Shown here: piece after piece, positions 1 to 12,540 of the stretch | Position numbering within the stretch: the first letter of the stretch is position 1 | How the letters are laid out: every line of letters starts with the position of its first letter | DNA from: Strix aluco | Taxonomy: Eukaryota > Chordata > Aves > Strigiformes > Strigidae | DNA: 64,000 nucleotides | Assembly: GCF_031877795.1 (NCBI RefSeq) | Contig: NC_133933.1 | Span: 65,050,984-65,114,983, forward strand | Direction: 5' to 3' | Position numbers and translations under genes: made by a program | The notes under the pieces: generated by a model | What the model saw: only the letters and a program-made list of their open reading frames with translations | Databases searched by the model: none | Told to the model about the DNA's origin: nothing

Positions 1-3000
1 ACTCCTCTGCAGTCAGTGGAAGGACATCAAATGCTTTCACCAACTCTGGATCAATCTCTGAAAGCTTTTAGTTAGAAAAATATTGAATGTTAAATTCCTT
101 CTCTTGTACCTTGGACCTTTTTTGTCAGTAGGACATTTTCAGAATAAACTTTTATTATCTTTCAACACGGTCTGAAATCCATCACAGCATCTACTATAAA
201 GCAGCATCTGTGGTAGCATTGAACTAAGTGGAAGCTCAAATTATTAACCAGGAAGTTTTTGTATCTTCCCTGACTTTAATTTAAGGATTAATTCAGTGTA
301 TATTTTGGGCATTTTTGTCTGAGTACTAGACCTGTGAATCAGACATATTCTGTGGCAAACATAATTTCTAGAAACAACCCCCCCTTGTTTATATTATCCA
401 ATTAATGTAAATTAATCAGTAGAATGTGAAGGACATGGACAGTGCAAACAAAACAACATTGATTGCCACATAAAATTTCATCCATAAGTCACTGGAAGAT
501 TTCTATGTGTAGTGGTAGTGCATATAATCACCAATAATTTAAACAACCAATATTCTTAAAATGGAAGATTTTCTTATCAAAAAAGGTATGGATCGTTATG
601 TCTATTGATTCTTTAGTTATTCATGTTGGAGAGAAAATATTGACATAACCAAGTCAAATTATGGTATGATATTTTGTGGTATTGTGATACCTCACAGTCA
701 GTTAAGATTGTGACTCAGAAAATGAAGTTTCCATGAAACTTGAAATCTGGCATCCATGAAGTCCAGAGTTGTGTGAAGTAATCATATATGGAAATTTAGT
801 ATATGAATGGGGGGACAAATTCCTTTGGTTTAGAATTACTTTTTAATGTAATGCCCGGGACTGAAGAGCCCACTCTAGATCAGAGACATTTTCAACATGT
901 TCACATTTTAGAACAGAAGTTCTTGCATTGTATATTGAACAAAAAGGTCCTGTAATTTCATTATTTAAAATACATGTAATTATTTAAAACATGAAAACAT
1001 GCCATTTTATAAAAGCATCATCAAATAGAATAAACTTCAAGTTGCTCTTATAAATAATTCTGGTTTTCTCATTATGCACTGCCTAGCATGTAAGTTACGG
1101 GTCTCTGAAGTGGCCCAGATTCTCTAGGCCTAAATAGCGTCCAAGCAGTTTAAACCTCAATCCCAGGGGAAAGGACACAGAACAAAACGTCTGTTCTTGC
1201 AGGGACTGTGATACTGCAATCTGAGCTGGGCTTCCCGAGCTGGCAACAGTGCAGTAGATGAAGGACAGCAGAGGGATGCTGACATTTCCATATTAGACTG
1301 TGTCTAAGGACTGTGCAACGTGGTCCAAGGAAGGTGTTAAAACTACTGGGAAAACCTCAGGCGGCAACTCTGTGCTCTCCCTCTCAAGGTACGCACCTTT
1401 CAGGTATCCCACATTGCCAGGAGGGCAGGAGGGGTCCATGGTGCCTTTATGGCCCCCATAGCCCCCTCCCTGTGATGCCAGGTGGCTGCAAGGGCCAGTG
1501 CTGGACAGGACAGAGATTCCTGGCTCTGGGAACAGATCAGGGTACACGGGCTCCCTTGGGCTGCTCCACCAGCTGTCTGTTTAGTCTTCAGCCTCAGTAT
1601 GACTTTTTTATCCCCACAGCCAGGGTTTTGTGCCGAGGCATGTGAGCAGGTCCCCAGCACGCAGCAGGCTTTGCTCCAATGCATCCCTGTTGTGCCAGTC
1701 ATAGCTGGGGCTCCAAAGGCCCCGCTGGATCCAGCACCGCAAAGGGGCTGGCACTGGGAAGCCTCTCACGTCAAAGCACACCATCATTGATGAGCCACAG
1801 TCTGCAGAAAGAGAGGTTACTGGCCCAGAGGGTGACTGTGTTACACCCTGGCTCATCAGGACTGTTAGGTCTTAAAGGTTATTCTACCTAAGGAATGGCA
1901 CAGGCTATTTATATGAACGTCTGCATCTTATCACTAGAAACCTATGGAAAGATTTGTTTCTGTTCCACTGGAGCAGGCACGCTGCAGGCTATGAGAGCTC
2001 CAGGTAAAGATATAAACATGTCCGTCATCCTTCCCCATTTTCTACTTCTAACAGCGTTGTGCGGGGCCTGCCCCATTCGTCACCTTTTGTGTTCTGGTGA
2101 GGCAAAGGACTATTTCTCTCTATAGCTAAGATAACAGCATTTTTAGATTTCTTTTTCACTTTTGTTTCTGCAATCGTTTCCCATAAAAAGGAAAAAAATT
2201 ACTCTTGATTACATGTGTGTTAAACCTAAAAAAAAAAATATACACCAACATTTCTATCAAGTACCTATCATTATATTAATTATTAGAGTAGTAGAGTGAA
2301 GCATCACCAGTATTTTTGTGGCTTTCAGGGACTTTCTCCTCAAGCTTTGCAGTTTTTCACCATATGTTTGTGCACCATGCTTAATGGTGTCTGGAACAAT
2401 GAAGAATAGTGCAGTAAAATAATAATGCTAAATACTCTCACAGAGCAACCTCACATTAATTTTAAAAGAAACTTCAGTCATTTAGGGACTGCAGAGTTAG
2501 GCTAACAATATTTAATGAGCTTTGTTCCAAAGTCTATCCTGATATCATCAGCAATTCTGGTTCACAGATGAGGATGCAAATAAATAAAAGGGAATTATTT
2601 TCCAGAGCCATTAAAAATAGTAGGCAAGGGAAAAAAAACACAGCTGTGGGAAAATAAGGTATTTATCAAAGTATATTTTAACAGATTTTCTCAGCTTTTA
2701 TGTTACTGCTAATGAGCATGAAGTTATACAAATTACTTACAAATGTCTCTTTGAAAGCTGTTTCCCTTGACTTTGGTAGTACATTGTTTACCAAATATTT
2801 TCCTCATCTTAAGGTGGTACGTGGGGTTAATTTGCTGCTCTTCATTATAATGGTGATGATACTTGCTTACGATTAAAAATATAGAGTAAGTAATTTCAGT
2901 TCATTGAAACACAAGCTTTACAGAAGGTATTCTGGAATAATGTAAATATAGTATTAAGTGTATGAAATTACTATCCAATACCTTGGTGGACATTTTGAAG

Positions 3001-3432
3001 GGTGCCGTATAAATGAAATACATTTCATTTATAGAAGCACAAACAATGTGCAAGGAATTGTCATTGTGTTCTCATAATGCAAGTGACTCTGACATTTTTG
3101 TGTGGGATGCAGAAGGAATTAATCAAATTTTACAACCCAGTCAGGATTTGTGAGTGCTGGAAAAATATACGCTGTGGAAGTAGTGGTATAACATCATTGC
3201 CAGTGACAGCTTGCGTCATGGAAACAAAAATCTGAATAGGAACAGCAATTTCTCTTCTTACTTTCAGATGGCATCAAAGGTCCATGGGAAATTTGTTTTC
3301 ATTAATGCATTCTTCACTGATGGCAGCAGGAAAACATTTTCAGTCTGGAAAAAACAAATCAACCTTTTTTTTGAAGTAGTGAATATCCATAAGTTTTTTT
3401 AATTTAAAACTTCTTCAACATATGCTTTGCAT

Positions 3433-3469
3433 TCTGATGTAGTAGAGACTTCAAAATCACTACATCAGA
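3433..3469. repeat. Perfect 11-bp inverted repeat with 15-nt loop
   Basis: TCTGATGTAGT (3433-3443) pairs with ACTACATCAGA (3459-3469). Intergenic, and no relation to a recognisable transposon end was seen. Confidence 0.9.
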
Positions 3470-3682
3470 TTTTTCATGTTTTTGTTACAGTGCTGCCACA
3501 CAGTCCTCCATCCTTGTTCCTTGAGAAGCTTCTTCTGGTATCTAACTGCAGCTGAGCCCTCAGCTCCAACACCAAACATGAGGTAAAGCCTTAACTGGGA
3601 CTCTTAATGACCATTGTAGACTGTGAAAGGCTATCACAAGGTTTTCTTGAGTCCTATGTGCATGATATGGCTCATGTGAAAC

Positions 3683-3960
3683 AGAATCCTGGAACAGCTG
3701 AGGTGGGAAGGGACCTCTGGAGATCATCTAGTTCAACCTCCCTGCTTTGAGCAGGGTCAGCTGGAGCAGGTAGCTCAGGGCCATGTCCAGTCAGGTTTTG
3801 AGTATGTGCAAGGATGAAGATGCCATAACCTCTCTGGGCAACACCTTCTCATGTTCTGTCAGCCATGCAGTGAAAAAAAGCTTTTCTTATGTTTTGGTGG
3901 AATTTCCTGTATTTCAACTTGTGTCCAAAAAGGTCACGTGATGATACTATTTGCAGCTGT
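3683..3960 (-). mobile_element. Decayed CR1 LINE 3' fragment
   Basis: On the plus strand, TGGGAAGGGACCTCTGGAGA followed by TCATCTAGTTCAACC is the reverse complement of the CR1 3' end. It is followed by the usual downstream signature (CCATGTCCAGTCAGGTTTTG, then CTCTCTGGGCAACACCTTCTC). There is no open frame. It is more divergent than the two large CR1 copies. The outer limits are approximate. Confidence 0.85.
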
Positions 3961-6951
3961 AAGACCGCAGCATGACTGAACCAAACAAAGCCGCTGCGCA
4001 TCCTAGGAGGTTAGAAGAGATACTACCTAAAGAAATGAACATACAGGCAGGTATGCTCAGTGTTAAATTCTGAAGTGAGGGAGACATCCAGATAGAAGAG
4101 CAAAGCTGGCTTAAAGCACAGCCAGAAAGGCAGCCACTTTTTGCCTGTGCCTGATCATAAGGTTGGAAATCTCAACTCACCTGACCCTGACAAGGTCATA
4201 TGCTGCATAGACAGCTCAGCAATATATTACTCATGCAGAATTAATGATCAGGGTATGAAACTACATGGTGGAACAGTTATTTGAGTACTAACCCACTCAT
4301 ATTTTTGCCTTGATGGGTTGGCTGGCCAGAGAGCTGTCTGGATGTGCTCCCTGACAAGGATAATGGGTGTGATGAGTGTCCTAGAGAGACAGGCACAGAG
4401 TATTCAAACACCAGAGCAGCTCTGAGATGCAGGCTACAACTGAGTGCCTGCAGGTTTCCTTCAGCTATCTGTGATCACTGTGTCAACCTCCTCTTGGTTG
4501 AACCACATGAGAAGTGACATTACTCCCTGTATAACAAATGCATATGGCCTTGAAAAGACAAAAATTATAGATGTCGACTTGTGAGTAGGACAGTTCAGTT
4601 GTGGCTGAAACAATTTTTGTCCACTACCGTGGCCTCCTCTTCAGCAAGACTAACATCCTTTGTTCTGAGGAATGACACGGTGTGCATTCTCATGTCCCAG
4701 AGAAGTGGGATGGCCCCTTTCTTTGATAGCAAATGAAAAAGAGAACATAATGTTGTCCAAATACTTGGCCATGGCAATTATGAGATTTTTATCAAGACAT
4801 GCTGATATGTGGAGGAGAACTTCTCAGTAAGCTTATCAGTGGCTGGAGATTTATTTGTGCTCAAAATTTTGGCCAGAAAGAAAGTGAACCCTGGCTGATG
4901 CTGGTTGCTCTCACTGTACACAATAAGCAAACCTCACCAAATCCTCTGTACATCAGCCTTTATCAGGTCGGCAGGCAAAAGTTTTAAATATAAAATGTTC
5001 ATGGGGCACTCAGTTCATAAGTGAAAGCCTGAATGTTATCTCAGCTCCCTGACAGTCATTCCATTAAGATGGATTTCCAGGGCAAGGACTGAAGGGATGA
5101 AGGTGGCACTGGTGGGGCAGAGAAAGAAGAAAGCATGGACCAGACTACTGACAGCAGCAGCAGCAGAACATCTCTGTGCCTGTTAATCCCCCTCCATCCT
5201 CAGGTCTGCATGCTGAATCTAAACCAATGTTTATGAGTGGACTGTGCAGCCCATGACAACAGCAAGGAGACTGAGACAGGGCAAACAGACCATTGGAACA
5301 AATCTGAGAAAAGAAAATGAGGGAGGCAACAGCACATGAACCACTTTGCTGGATTGGACGGGGAAGGTACAGGATCAGATATAGAACCCCCAAACTTCCT
5401 AACCTGGATCAATGGGAGGATGGCTCACATGGGGCTTGAGTTCAGTTCAAGTGAAATGGTCTTCACTTTGTCCAAGCGAAGAGGACCTTGAAGTATGGCC
5501 TCACGTTTCCCATGTGCTTTAACTGCCAAACTGAGTAAAAGCTGGAGAGGATGCCTCCATGTTTCCCTGCAGGCACACCCTGACTGGGTGAACCCTTTTG
5601 TGAACCCTAGGAGGCTTGGGGATGATGCGGGTGCTGGGAAGCTCAGTATGATCAAGGCTCGGGAAGCCTTGCACTGCCCAGGGGCAGACATTTAGAGGCT
5701 CTGGTGGTAACTGGAAAAAGCTAAGAAAATGTAAAATGATAGGCAGAGTCTCTATCCCTCTGTGTCTCACGTGTGCTCAGTGCTGCCTGCAAGTATGTCC
5801 TCTCTTTTCTCAAAAGAGGCAATTGAAGATTTTTAGTTGACTCCCTATTGTTTTCCTGCACAAAGATGGAGGAATTATATTTGGGATTTGTCCTTCTCTA
5901 AATTTTTTACATTATATTTTTTATTAACTCTAAAAACATATTATAGAAGAATGCAGTAAGGTTTAGGATCTTAAGTCCCATAGCAGGATTTGGTCCTTCA
6001 AATTAGCTAGATGCTATTATACATTCTATCCTAAGCCTTCCTTTCCCTTCTCCAATTGAGTTTACTTCTCTTTCATGTGCAATGGATAACTGGAATGAAA
6101 CAAATATGTGTCCTTCCTGTGTATCTTGCTCATTTTCTATCAGTGGTGTTCCTCAGTGTTTGAAAATTCTTTTCAGGATGAAGTTCTTTTATGACATATG
6201 TTGAATATGTAGTAATCTTATCTATATCCCTAATCTGAATTTTTAGGCAGTAAGGAGAAAAATTTACTATCAAGACCTTAAAGTTATAATTATTGTCATT
6301 CTGGAGAAAGAGGAGAGCTTATGCAAGTGTTTAAATTGACCAAGCAATTAATTTTTATGCTAAAGGGTTTTTTTAATTCCTATTCCCCTCTCACAAATAT
6401 TTGTTGGAAACCAGTAGTTTCATTTCACTGGCTCCTTTGGGGGAAAGATTGGCTCTAGGCAGATGGTCTGTTTAGCCAACTTCTTTTCTTTGGAGGGAAA
6501 AGAAAAAGATGTCAACATAAACACAAGTCTGTGATTGATGAGATGTTTTAGGGCAGTGGGGAATCTTTCCAATTTTAATTTGTTATGCCCTTAATGATTA
6601 AGAAACTAAGGAGATCCTGAAAGCTTATTTAACTTACTTAAACTTATTTGTTGGCCTCCTAAAGGCTAGACTTTTGCCAAGAATGAAATAAAAAAAAAAT
6701 TTTTTTCTTCTATTGAGTTAGGGATTTTTTTAAATTTTAACTTAGTTTTTGAAAGGCATTATTTGCATTTGTACGCAGTTGTGTCAGCCTGACATTATGA
6801 ATATGATTAAGTGTGTGGTAATGAGTCCTTGCATATAGTGCATTTTTTTTATTTGACCAGTCAGTCTAGAACAAAACTGACAATTCTTGTGGGCAATGTA
6901 AGCTGTGAGACCAAGAACTCAGTGGTGCCAGTGACCAACTTCTGGTCTATT

Positions 6952-6983
6952 TTCTTAGAAAATCAGGATTGATTTTCTAAGAA
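6952..6983. repeat. Perfect 14-bp inverted repeat with 4-nt loop
   Basis: TTCTTAGAAAATCA (6952-6965), GGAT loop, TGATTTTCTAAGAA (6970-6983). The arms are exact reverse complements. No coding or known element context was found. Confidence 0.95.
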
Positions 6984-8884
6984 TAACTGAGCACTGTAAC
7001 CAATGGGTATTGATTATTTCAGGGAATGGCTCTCTCCTATTACACTTGTTTCCTTGCCATTAATATGAAGACACTCATTAGGAAAAGGGATTTGAATCTT
7101 GTACAACTTCACAGGAAGTGACCTCTGTTTGTCACTCATGTCAGTTCAGATTTGTATAGACAAATTTATAACATTCAGTCATACAAGAAATAAAATTTCA
7201 TTTAGAACTTACATGGGTAGAGAAGGAAAAAAAGAAAGGCTTTTATGTCATCACAATATTATTCTTTTTCATCTAGACAAGCCAGTGAAGTCTTCCTAAG
7301 AAGACCTTCCCAATTCTGAATAAACTGCCTCCTTTTCCAAGCATTAGACTGATTTACTTGATCCTGCCTTAGGAACATATTATTTTTAGGAGTTTTGCCC
7401 ATTTGGTTTGCTAAACAAATACAACTGCAAAATTAATGTTTTTTTGCCTGCCCTTGTGTGTTTAAGACCTCATTCAAAATGAAATCATTTGGAAGGATCA
7501 AAAAGTATTCCTCTACTGTATTTCCTGTCTGGGTTCTGATTTTCTCTAAGTTCTCTTTTTAATGTTGTAATAATTCTTTCAATACAATAGCTTTCATTTG
7601 AAAGAAGGAAAAAAAGGTTTTCTTTGCTCTGCACATCTAGTAGATGCTCTTGATTTTACCTTTCTCATTTTTAACTCATTTATATAACTGCAAGGTCTCT
7701 TCTGCTTCATGGCAGGAGACAGTGTCATAAGATGGCACATGAAAGATACTGCCTCAGCTCACAGCAGTTACATGAAGGAACCGGGATAAGGAGGGACCAT
7801 GTTACCAGGCAGCACCTGCAACTGGTAGAGGTACTGTAGGTCTTTCAACACTGGTCAAGTGGTCTTTCAGCTGCTGAGACTGTGCTCCAAACACAGCTTC
7901 TCTGAAAAGGAGTAAGCTTCAGCTTGAGCCCAAAGATCCTGAAGAACATGGATTGTCTAAGTCTGAAAATGCCCAATGTGTGAGACATAACAGGTCACAC
8001 TCTACTTCCAGTCAAGCTCTGGATCATTGCATTTTAATTCCAGTTATTATGCAGAGTCTGTCTGACTAAGAGGAGAGTAATTTCCTCATCACCACATGTG
8101 GTATCATTGGCAATTTGATTTCCTGTTTCACCAGCATCACCTTGCAGTCCCAAATTAGAAAGGAATTTTTTATATTTTTGTGTCTCTTGTAATACAGAGT
8201 TCCACCATTTCTTTTACAGAGAGGTGTTCAGCAAATGTGTCAGCAAATTGCAAGGGTGCTGTCTCCAGGCGTGGTTTCAGTAAGACCCCTTGTTAAAGAT
8301 GGAACTCTCCCTAGACACTTCTCTGCAGCCAAAGATTTAAATATTCAAATAAATATTTAATGACTCTATGGTTTGCTTCTTCACTGGTGTGAATTTTCCT
8401 TTACACGCCAGAGAGACCTAACAGAAAAGCCAAGTGGCTTGAATCATGATAACTGTGTTGCCAGTAAATGGCAAGCTGTATGTTTTGATTGGCAAAGACA
8501 CTAAGGAATATACCAGCTGTGAATGTTTTTTTCTCCCTGAGTTAGGGGGTTTGCAGGACAATTAAAAATAAAGCCAGATAATTTTGAGCTGACAAATGAT
8601 AAGGAAGTTGGGGAAAATACTGAAAAGAGCTGAAAAAAGTCTAGAATGAGCTCCCTCATGTTGTTCAAAACTATGCATAGTTAGCAACTATAGTCAAGCT
8701 ACAGACTGCTCTCCACACCTTTGAGGAAGAGGGAGTGCATGAACCTGAATGAGGACAAAGACTCAGGAAAACCTACATCTATTCTGCTAACATAGTCAAT
8801 ATTAGATTTTCTAAAGAAGAGTGTGTAAGTGGGGAAAAACCGTGAATTAGCACTCTTTGTAAACTATGGAAAATCTTAGTTAAG

Positions 8885-9030
8885 AGATGGAAGTTGGAGA
8901 TGGAAAGATCTTGTTCATCCACCTAGTTCAGAGTTATCACTCCAGGAGGGCTCCCTCATGATATTTTCTAGTGGCTCATCTAGCCTCACTTAAATTCATA
9001 TCTATGAGGTTATTACTCTCTCTTGCTTTT
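8885..9030 (-). mobile_element. Probable ancient CR1/L3-type fragment
   Basis: The plus strand reads GATGGAAAGATCTTGTTCAT, CCACCTAGTTCAGA and TATTTTCTAGTGGCTCATCT. This resembles the reverse complement of an old amniote CR1 3' region. It is heavily diverged, and recognition is by pattern only. Confidence 0.45.
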
Positions 9031-11286
9031 CAGGAGCCATGATCATGGAAAGTGGGAATCCGGGCTTAACTGATAAGAAGTTGAAGTTTATTGCATCAGA
9101 ATGCATGGCGCAGCTCCAGCAGAATGCTCCCTTTCTCATTTAAAAATGAGAACTCTGTTCACCTGCTCCTCAAATGCCATCATTCTTGACGTCTTGTACC
9201 TTAAGTATTCCATAGAGCATGCTTAAATTATGTTTTTTCTGATTAGCTGTTAAGATTCCTTCAGTACCCAGTTAGCTGCGGATACCTATGGGGCAGCACC
9301 AGTTACAGACCTTGATAGACACAGACTTTACTGAAGCTATGGTGAACGCTGTGGCTGGAGCAGCAGCATGTATAGGTTGTACACAGATCTTTAGGTGTGT
9401 AATGCTAAATGACTGTCATTGTCCTGTGTACTTCGTAGCCCCAAACAAAAAGATATTAGATGAATAGAGAAGCCCAGTAAACTATTCCTCTCCTGATGCC
9501 ATGAAGTGCTGGCCACTGACAGAAGGCTGGCCAGACACAGCGAGGGGCCCAGAGGTGAACTGCCCCTGTGCACCACTCGTGGCCAGCTGCTGGCTGGGTG
9601 ATGCCATCTGTGTATCGAAGCACAGTCTGAAGGAAGGGAGGATCCCAGAAAAACACACGATGCATTTTCCTTTTGCTGGCAAGAGAGTCTACTGCCTTAC
9701 ACATAAACCACGAGAAAGACTTTGTTAAAACAGAAAAAATCCCCACATATTTTTCAGGTTAGGCTACCATGTAAACTGTAACAGAATTTCTTGGCTTTCA
9801 GGCTTTTGGGTGAAGTAGGACAAACTTTACAGATTGCCAGGACTAGATGATGCTGGTGCCATGAGTTCTAAAGAATCTCTAACATAAAATTGTGAAACTA
9901 TTACCTGTGGCAATAACACATAGTTTAAACTTTCGGCAATACCAAAGAAATGAAAGCTGACAAAGGTAACTTCAGTCACTGAAAGAGTGGTCTTGGAAAA
10001 GGTAGACCAGTGGGTCTAATTTTTCACTCTGGGAAATCAATAAAAAAACTAATAAAGAGTAGAATAAACAGATACTGGATAATACATTACAGGAAGGAAC
10101 AGGCAAAATGGATGTTCTCAAAGGCAGTTATGCCTTGCAGAGCTGTTAGAGTCCTTTGTAAGTAATATCTGTAGATCCATGTAGTATACATGGACTTTCT
10201 ACAAGCTTTTGGCAAGATCATTAGCCAGAGGTCTTAAAAAGCATAAGAACTCTTAAAACCCCCTCCAACTAGGAAAGAAGTCCCTTCGAGGTAAAAAAAC
10301 TGCTAGAAGATAAATAATGAAAACTTTTAGTATTGGAATGAGGTTACTAATGTAGTCCCATGACAGATGCATTACTGCAGGCTGTACTGTTAAATATACC
10401 CGTACATGATTTGTGAGGAAAATAGAGAGGTGATGAAGTCTGAAGGTGATTTGGGATACTCAACTGGAAAGATGACAGTAAGAAGCTGGAGTGTGATATC
10501 ACAGTATTGGGTGACGGGGGACTAAAATGATAGATGAAATGTAAAGTAGTGCATGGGGAGGGGGGTGAAATGACAAATCCAGTCAATGGGTTCAAAATCA
10601 GCTACTAGCAGTCACTTCAGACATGGCTTGTTTTTTATACTTTTTCTCAAAGTACCTGCAGATAGCTTCTATTGGCGAGACAAAATACTAAACTGGAGGA
10701 TTTGCAGTCTGAACCCATGTGGCATTTTGCTGTGACTAGAAATTTTGATTGAAAAAATAGGAAGAAATGCAGGCTTCATGAACCTACTTTAAATGTTTTC
10801 TGCTTTCTTATCTTCTCTGTGATGATCACTTTTAACTTAAAATGCTTGAACCGTTAGTACTTGTAATGTTGACAGAAGACAGACTTACAGGACAATACGT
10901 ATAAATCGTGTCATTCACAACATGCAATCAAAAAAGCAGAGGAAATGTAGATGACACTGCAAAGGTGATAGGATTCAGAAATATAAGCATATGTAAATAC
11001 TTGAATGCCTCTGTTTTAGGAAATACATAAAAATCATGTTTTAAATCTCCTGAGAGTTCATTTCTGATCCTGTGAGACACAGATAAAAATTATGCTTTGG
11101 ACAAGAAATAAATTTTAATACTAGCCTGGCTAAATCTAGCATGGATGATTATATTCTATTTATGTAAATGTCATGGAAAGTTTTAACCTTTTTTCTTTGT
11201 TTTTTCTCCCAGTACTCCTAAATGTTCCTGTACAGATGCTGTATTGCACTTGCATTTGTTAAATTCCCCCGGTGCTTTAAGAGGTT

Positions 11287-12540
11287 ATGCTTGACAAGGT
11301 CATGCTTGACAAACCTTATCTCCTTCTACGACAGAGTGACCTGCTTATTGGATGAGGGAAAGGCTGTGGATGTAGTTTACCTTGACTTTAGCAAAGCCTT
11401 TGACACCGTTTCCCACAGCATTCTCCTGGCGAAACTGGCTGCTCGAGGCTTAGATGATCGCATGCTTTGCTGGGTAAAAAACTGGCTGGATGGCCGGACC
11501 CAAAGAGTTGTGGTGAATGGAGTTAAAGCCAGTTGGAGGCCAGTCACGAGTGGTGTTCCCCAGGGCTCGGTTTTGGGGCCACTCCTGTTTAACATCTTTA
11601 TTGATGACCTAGACAAGGGGATCAAGTGCACCCTCAGTAAGTTTGCAGACGACACCAAGTTGGGTGGGAGTGTTGATCTGCTCGAGGGTAGGGAGGCTCT
11701 GCAGAGAGATCTGGACAGGCTGGAGCGATGGGCTAAGGCCAACTGTAGGAGTTTCAATAAGGCCAAATGCCGGGTGCTGCACTTGGGCCACAACAACCCC
11801 CAGCAGCGCTACAGGCTTGGGGAGGAGTGGCTGGAGAGCTGCCAGTCAGAGAGGGACCTGGGGGTGTTGATTGACAGCCGGCTGAACATGAGCCAGCAGT
11901 GTGCCCAGGTGGCCAAGAAGGCCAATGGTATCCTGGCTTGCATCAGAAATAGTGTGGCCAGCAGGGACAGGGAAGTGATCTTGCCCCTGTACTCAGCACT
12001 GGTGAGGTCGCACCTCAATTACTGTGTTCAGTTTTGGGCCCCTCACTACAAAAAGGACATTAAATTACTCGAGCATGTCCAGAGAAGGGCAACGAAGCTG
12101 GTGAAGGGTCTGGAGCACATGTCGTACGAGGAGCGGCTGAGGGAACTGGGGTTGTTTAGTCTGGAGAGGAGGAGGCTGAGGGGAGACCTCATCGCCCTCT
12201 ACAACTGCCTGAAAGGAGGTTGCAGAGAGCTGAGGATGAGCCTCTTTAACCAAGTAACAAGCGATAGGACAAGAGGTAATGGCCTCAAGTTGCACCAGGG
12301 AAGGTTTAGACTAGATGTCAGGAAGTATTTCTTTACAGAACAGGTTATTAGGCAGTGGAATGGATTGCCCAGGGAGGTGGTGGAGTCCCCATCCCTGGAG
12401 GTGTTTAAGAGTAGGGTCGACATAGCGCTGAGAGATATGGTGTAGATGGGAACTGGCAGTGTTAGGTTAATGGTTGGACTAGATGATCTTCAAGGTCCTT
12501 TCCAATCTAGTTGATTCTGTGATTCTGTGATTCTCTCATT
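11287..12540 (+). mobile_element. CR1 LINE copy, 5'-truncated, open reverse-transcriptase frame to the 3' end
   Basis: A continuous frame ends at 12445 and covers most of the CR1 ORF2 reverse transcriptase. Motifs in order are [35 protein letters not shown], the FADDTKLGG active-site box, LHLGHNN and the C-terminal CR1 region ending [11 protein letters not shown]. The stop is followed by a roughly 90-bp 3' tail (GGTTGGACTAGATGATCTTC) and the 8-bp terminal repeat GATTCTGT, two and a half copies. The endonuclease domain and ORF1 are absent, so the copy cannot move by itself, yet the remaining frame has no stop. CR1-like sequence starts near 11287; the first 20 or so codons of the open frame from 11222 are flanking DNA. 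Confidence 0.95.

Larger units (their letters stand above)
1..11286. other. Intergenic DNA downstream of ADGRG6, distal part
   Basis: No gene is recognised. Overlapping short frames on both strands between about 1290 and 2125 coincide with a locally GC-richer patch. They look non-coding: no family resemblance, and several mutually overlapping frames of similar length. Contents noted separately are the CR1 fragments near 3683 and 8885 and the inverted repeats at 3433 and 6952. A (CAG)5 run lies at about 5151-5166. Confidence 0.6.

Noticed and set aside
1293..2125. Cluster of short frames on both strands
   Set aside because: Many similar-length overlapping frames in one GC-richer patch are typical of non-coding sequence; no recognisable peptide.
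11377..11796. 139-codon minus-strand frame
   Set aside because: It is the shadow of the CR1 reverse-transcriptase frame on the plus strand.
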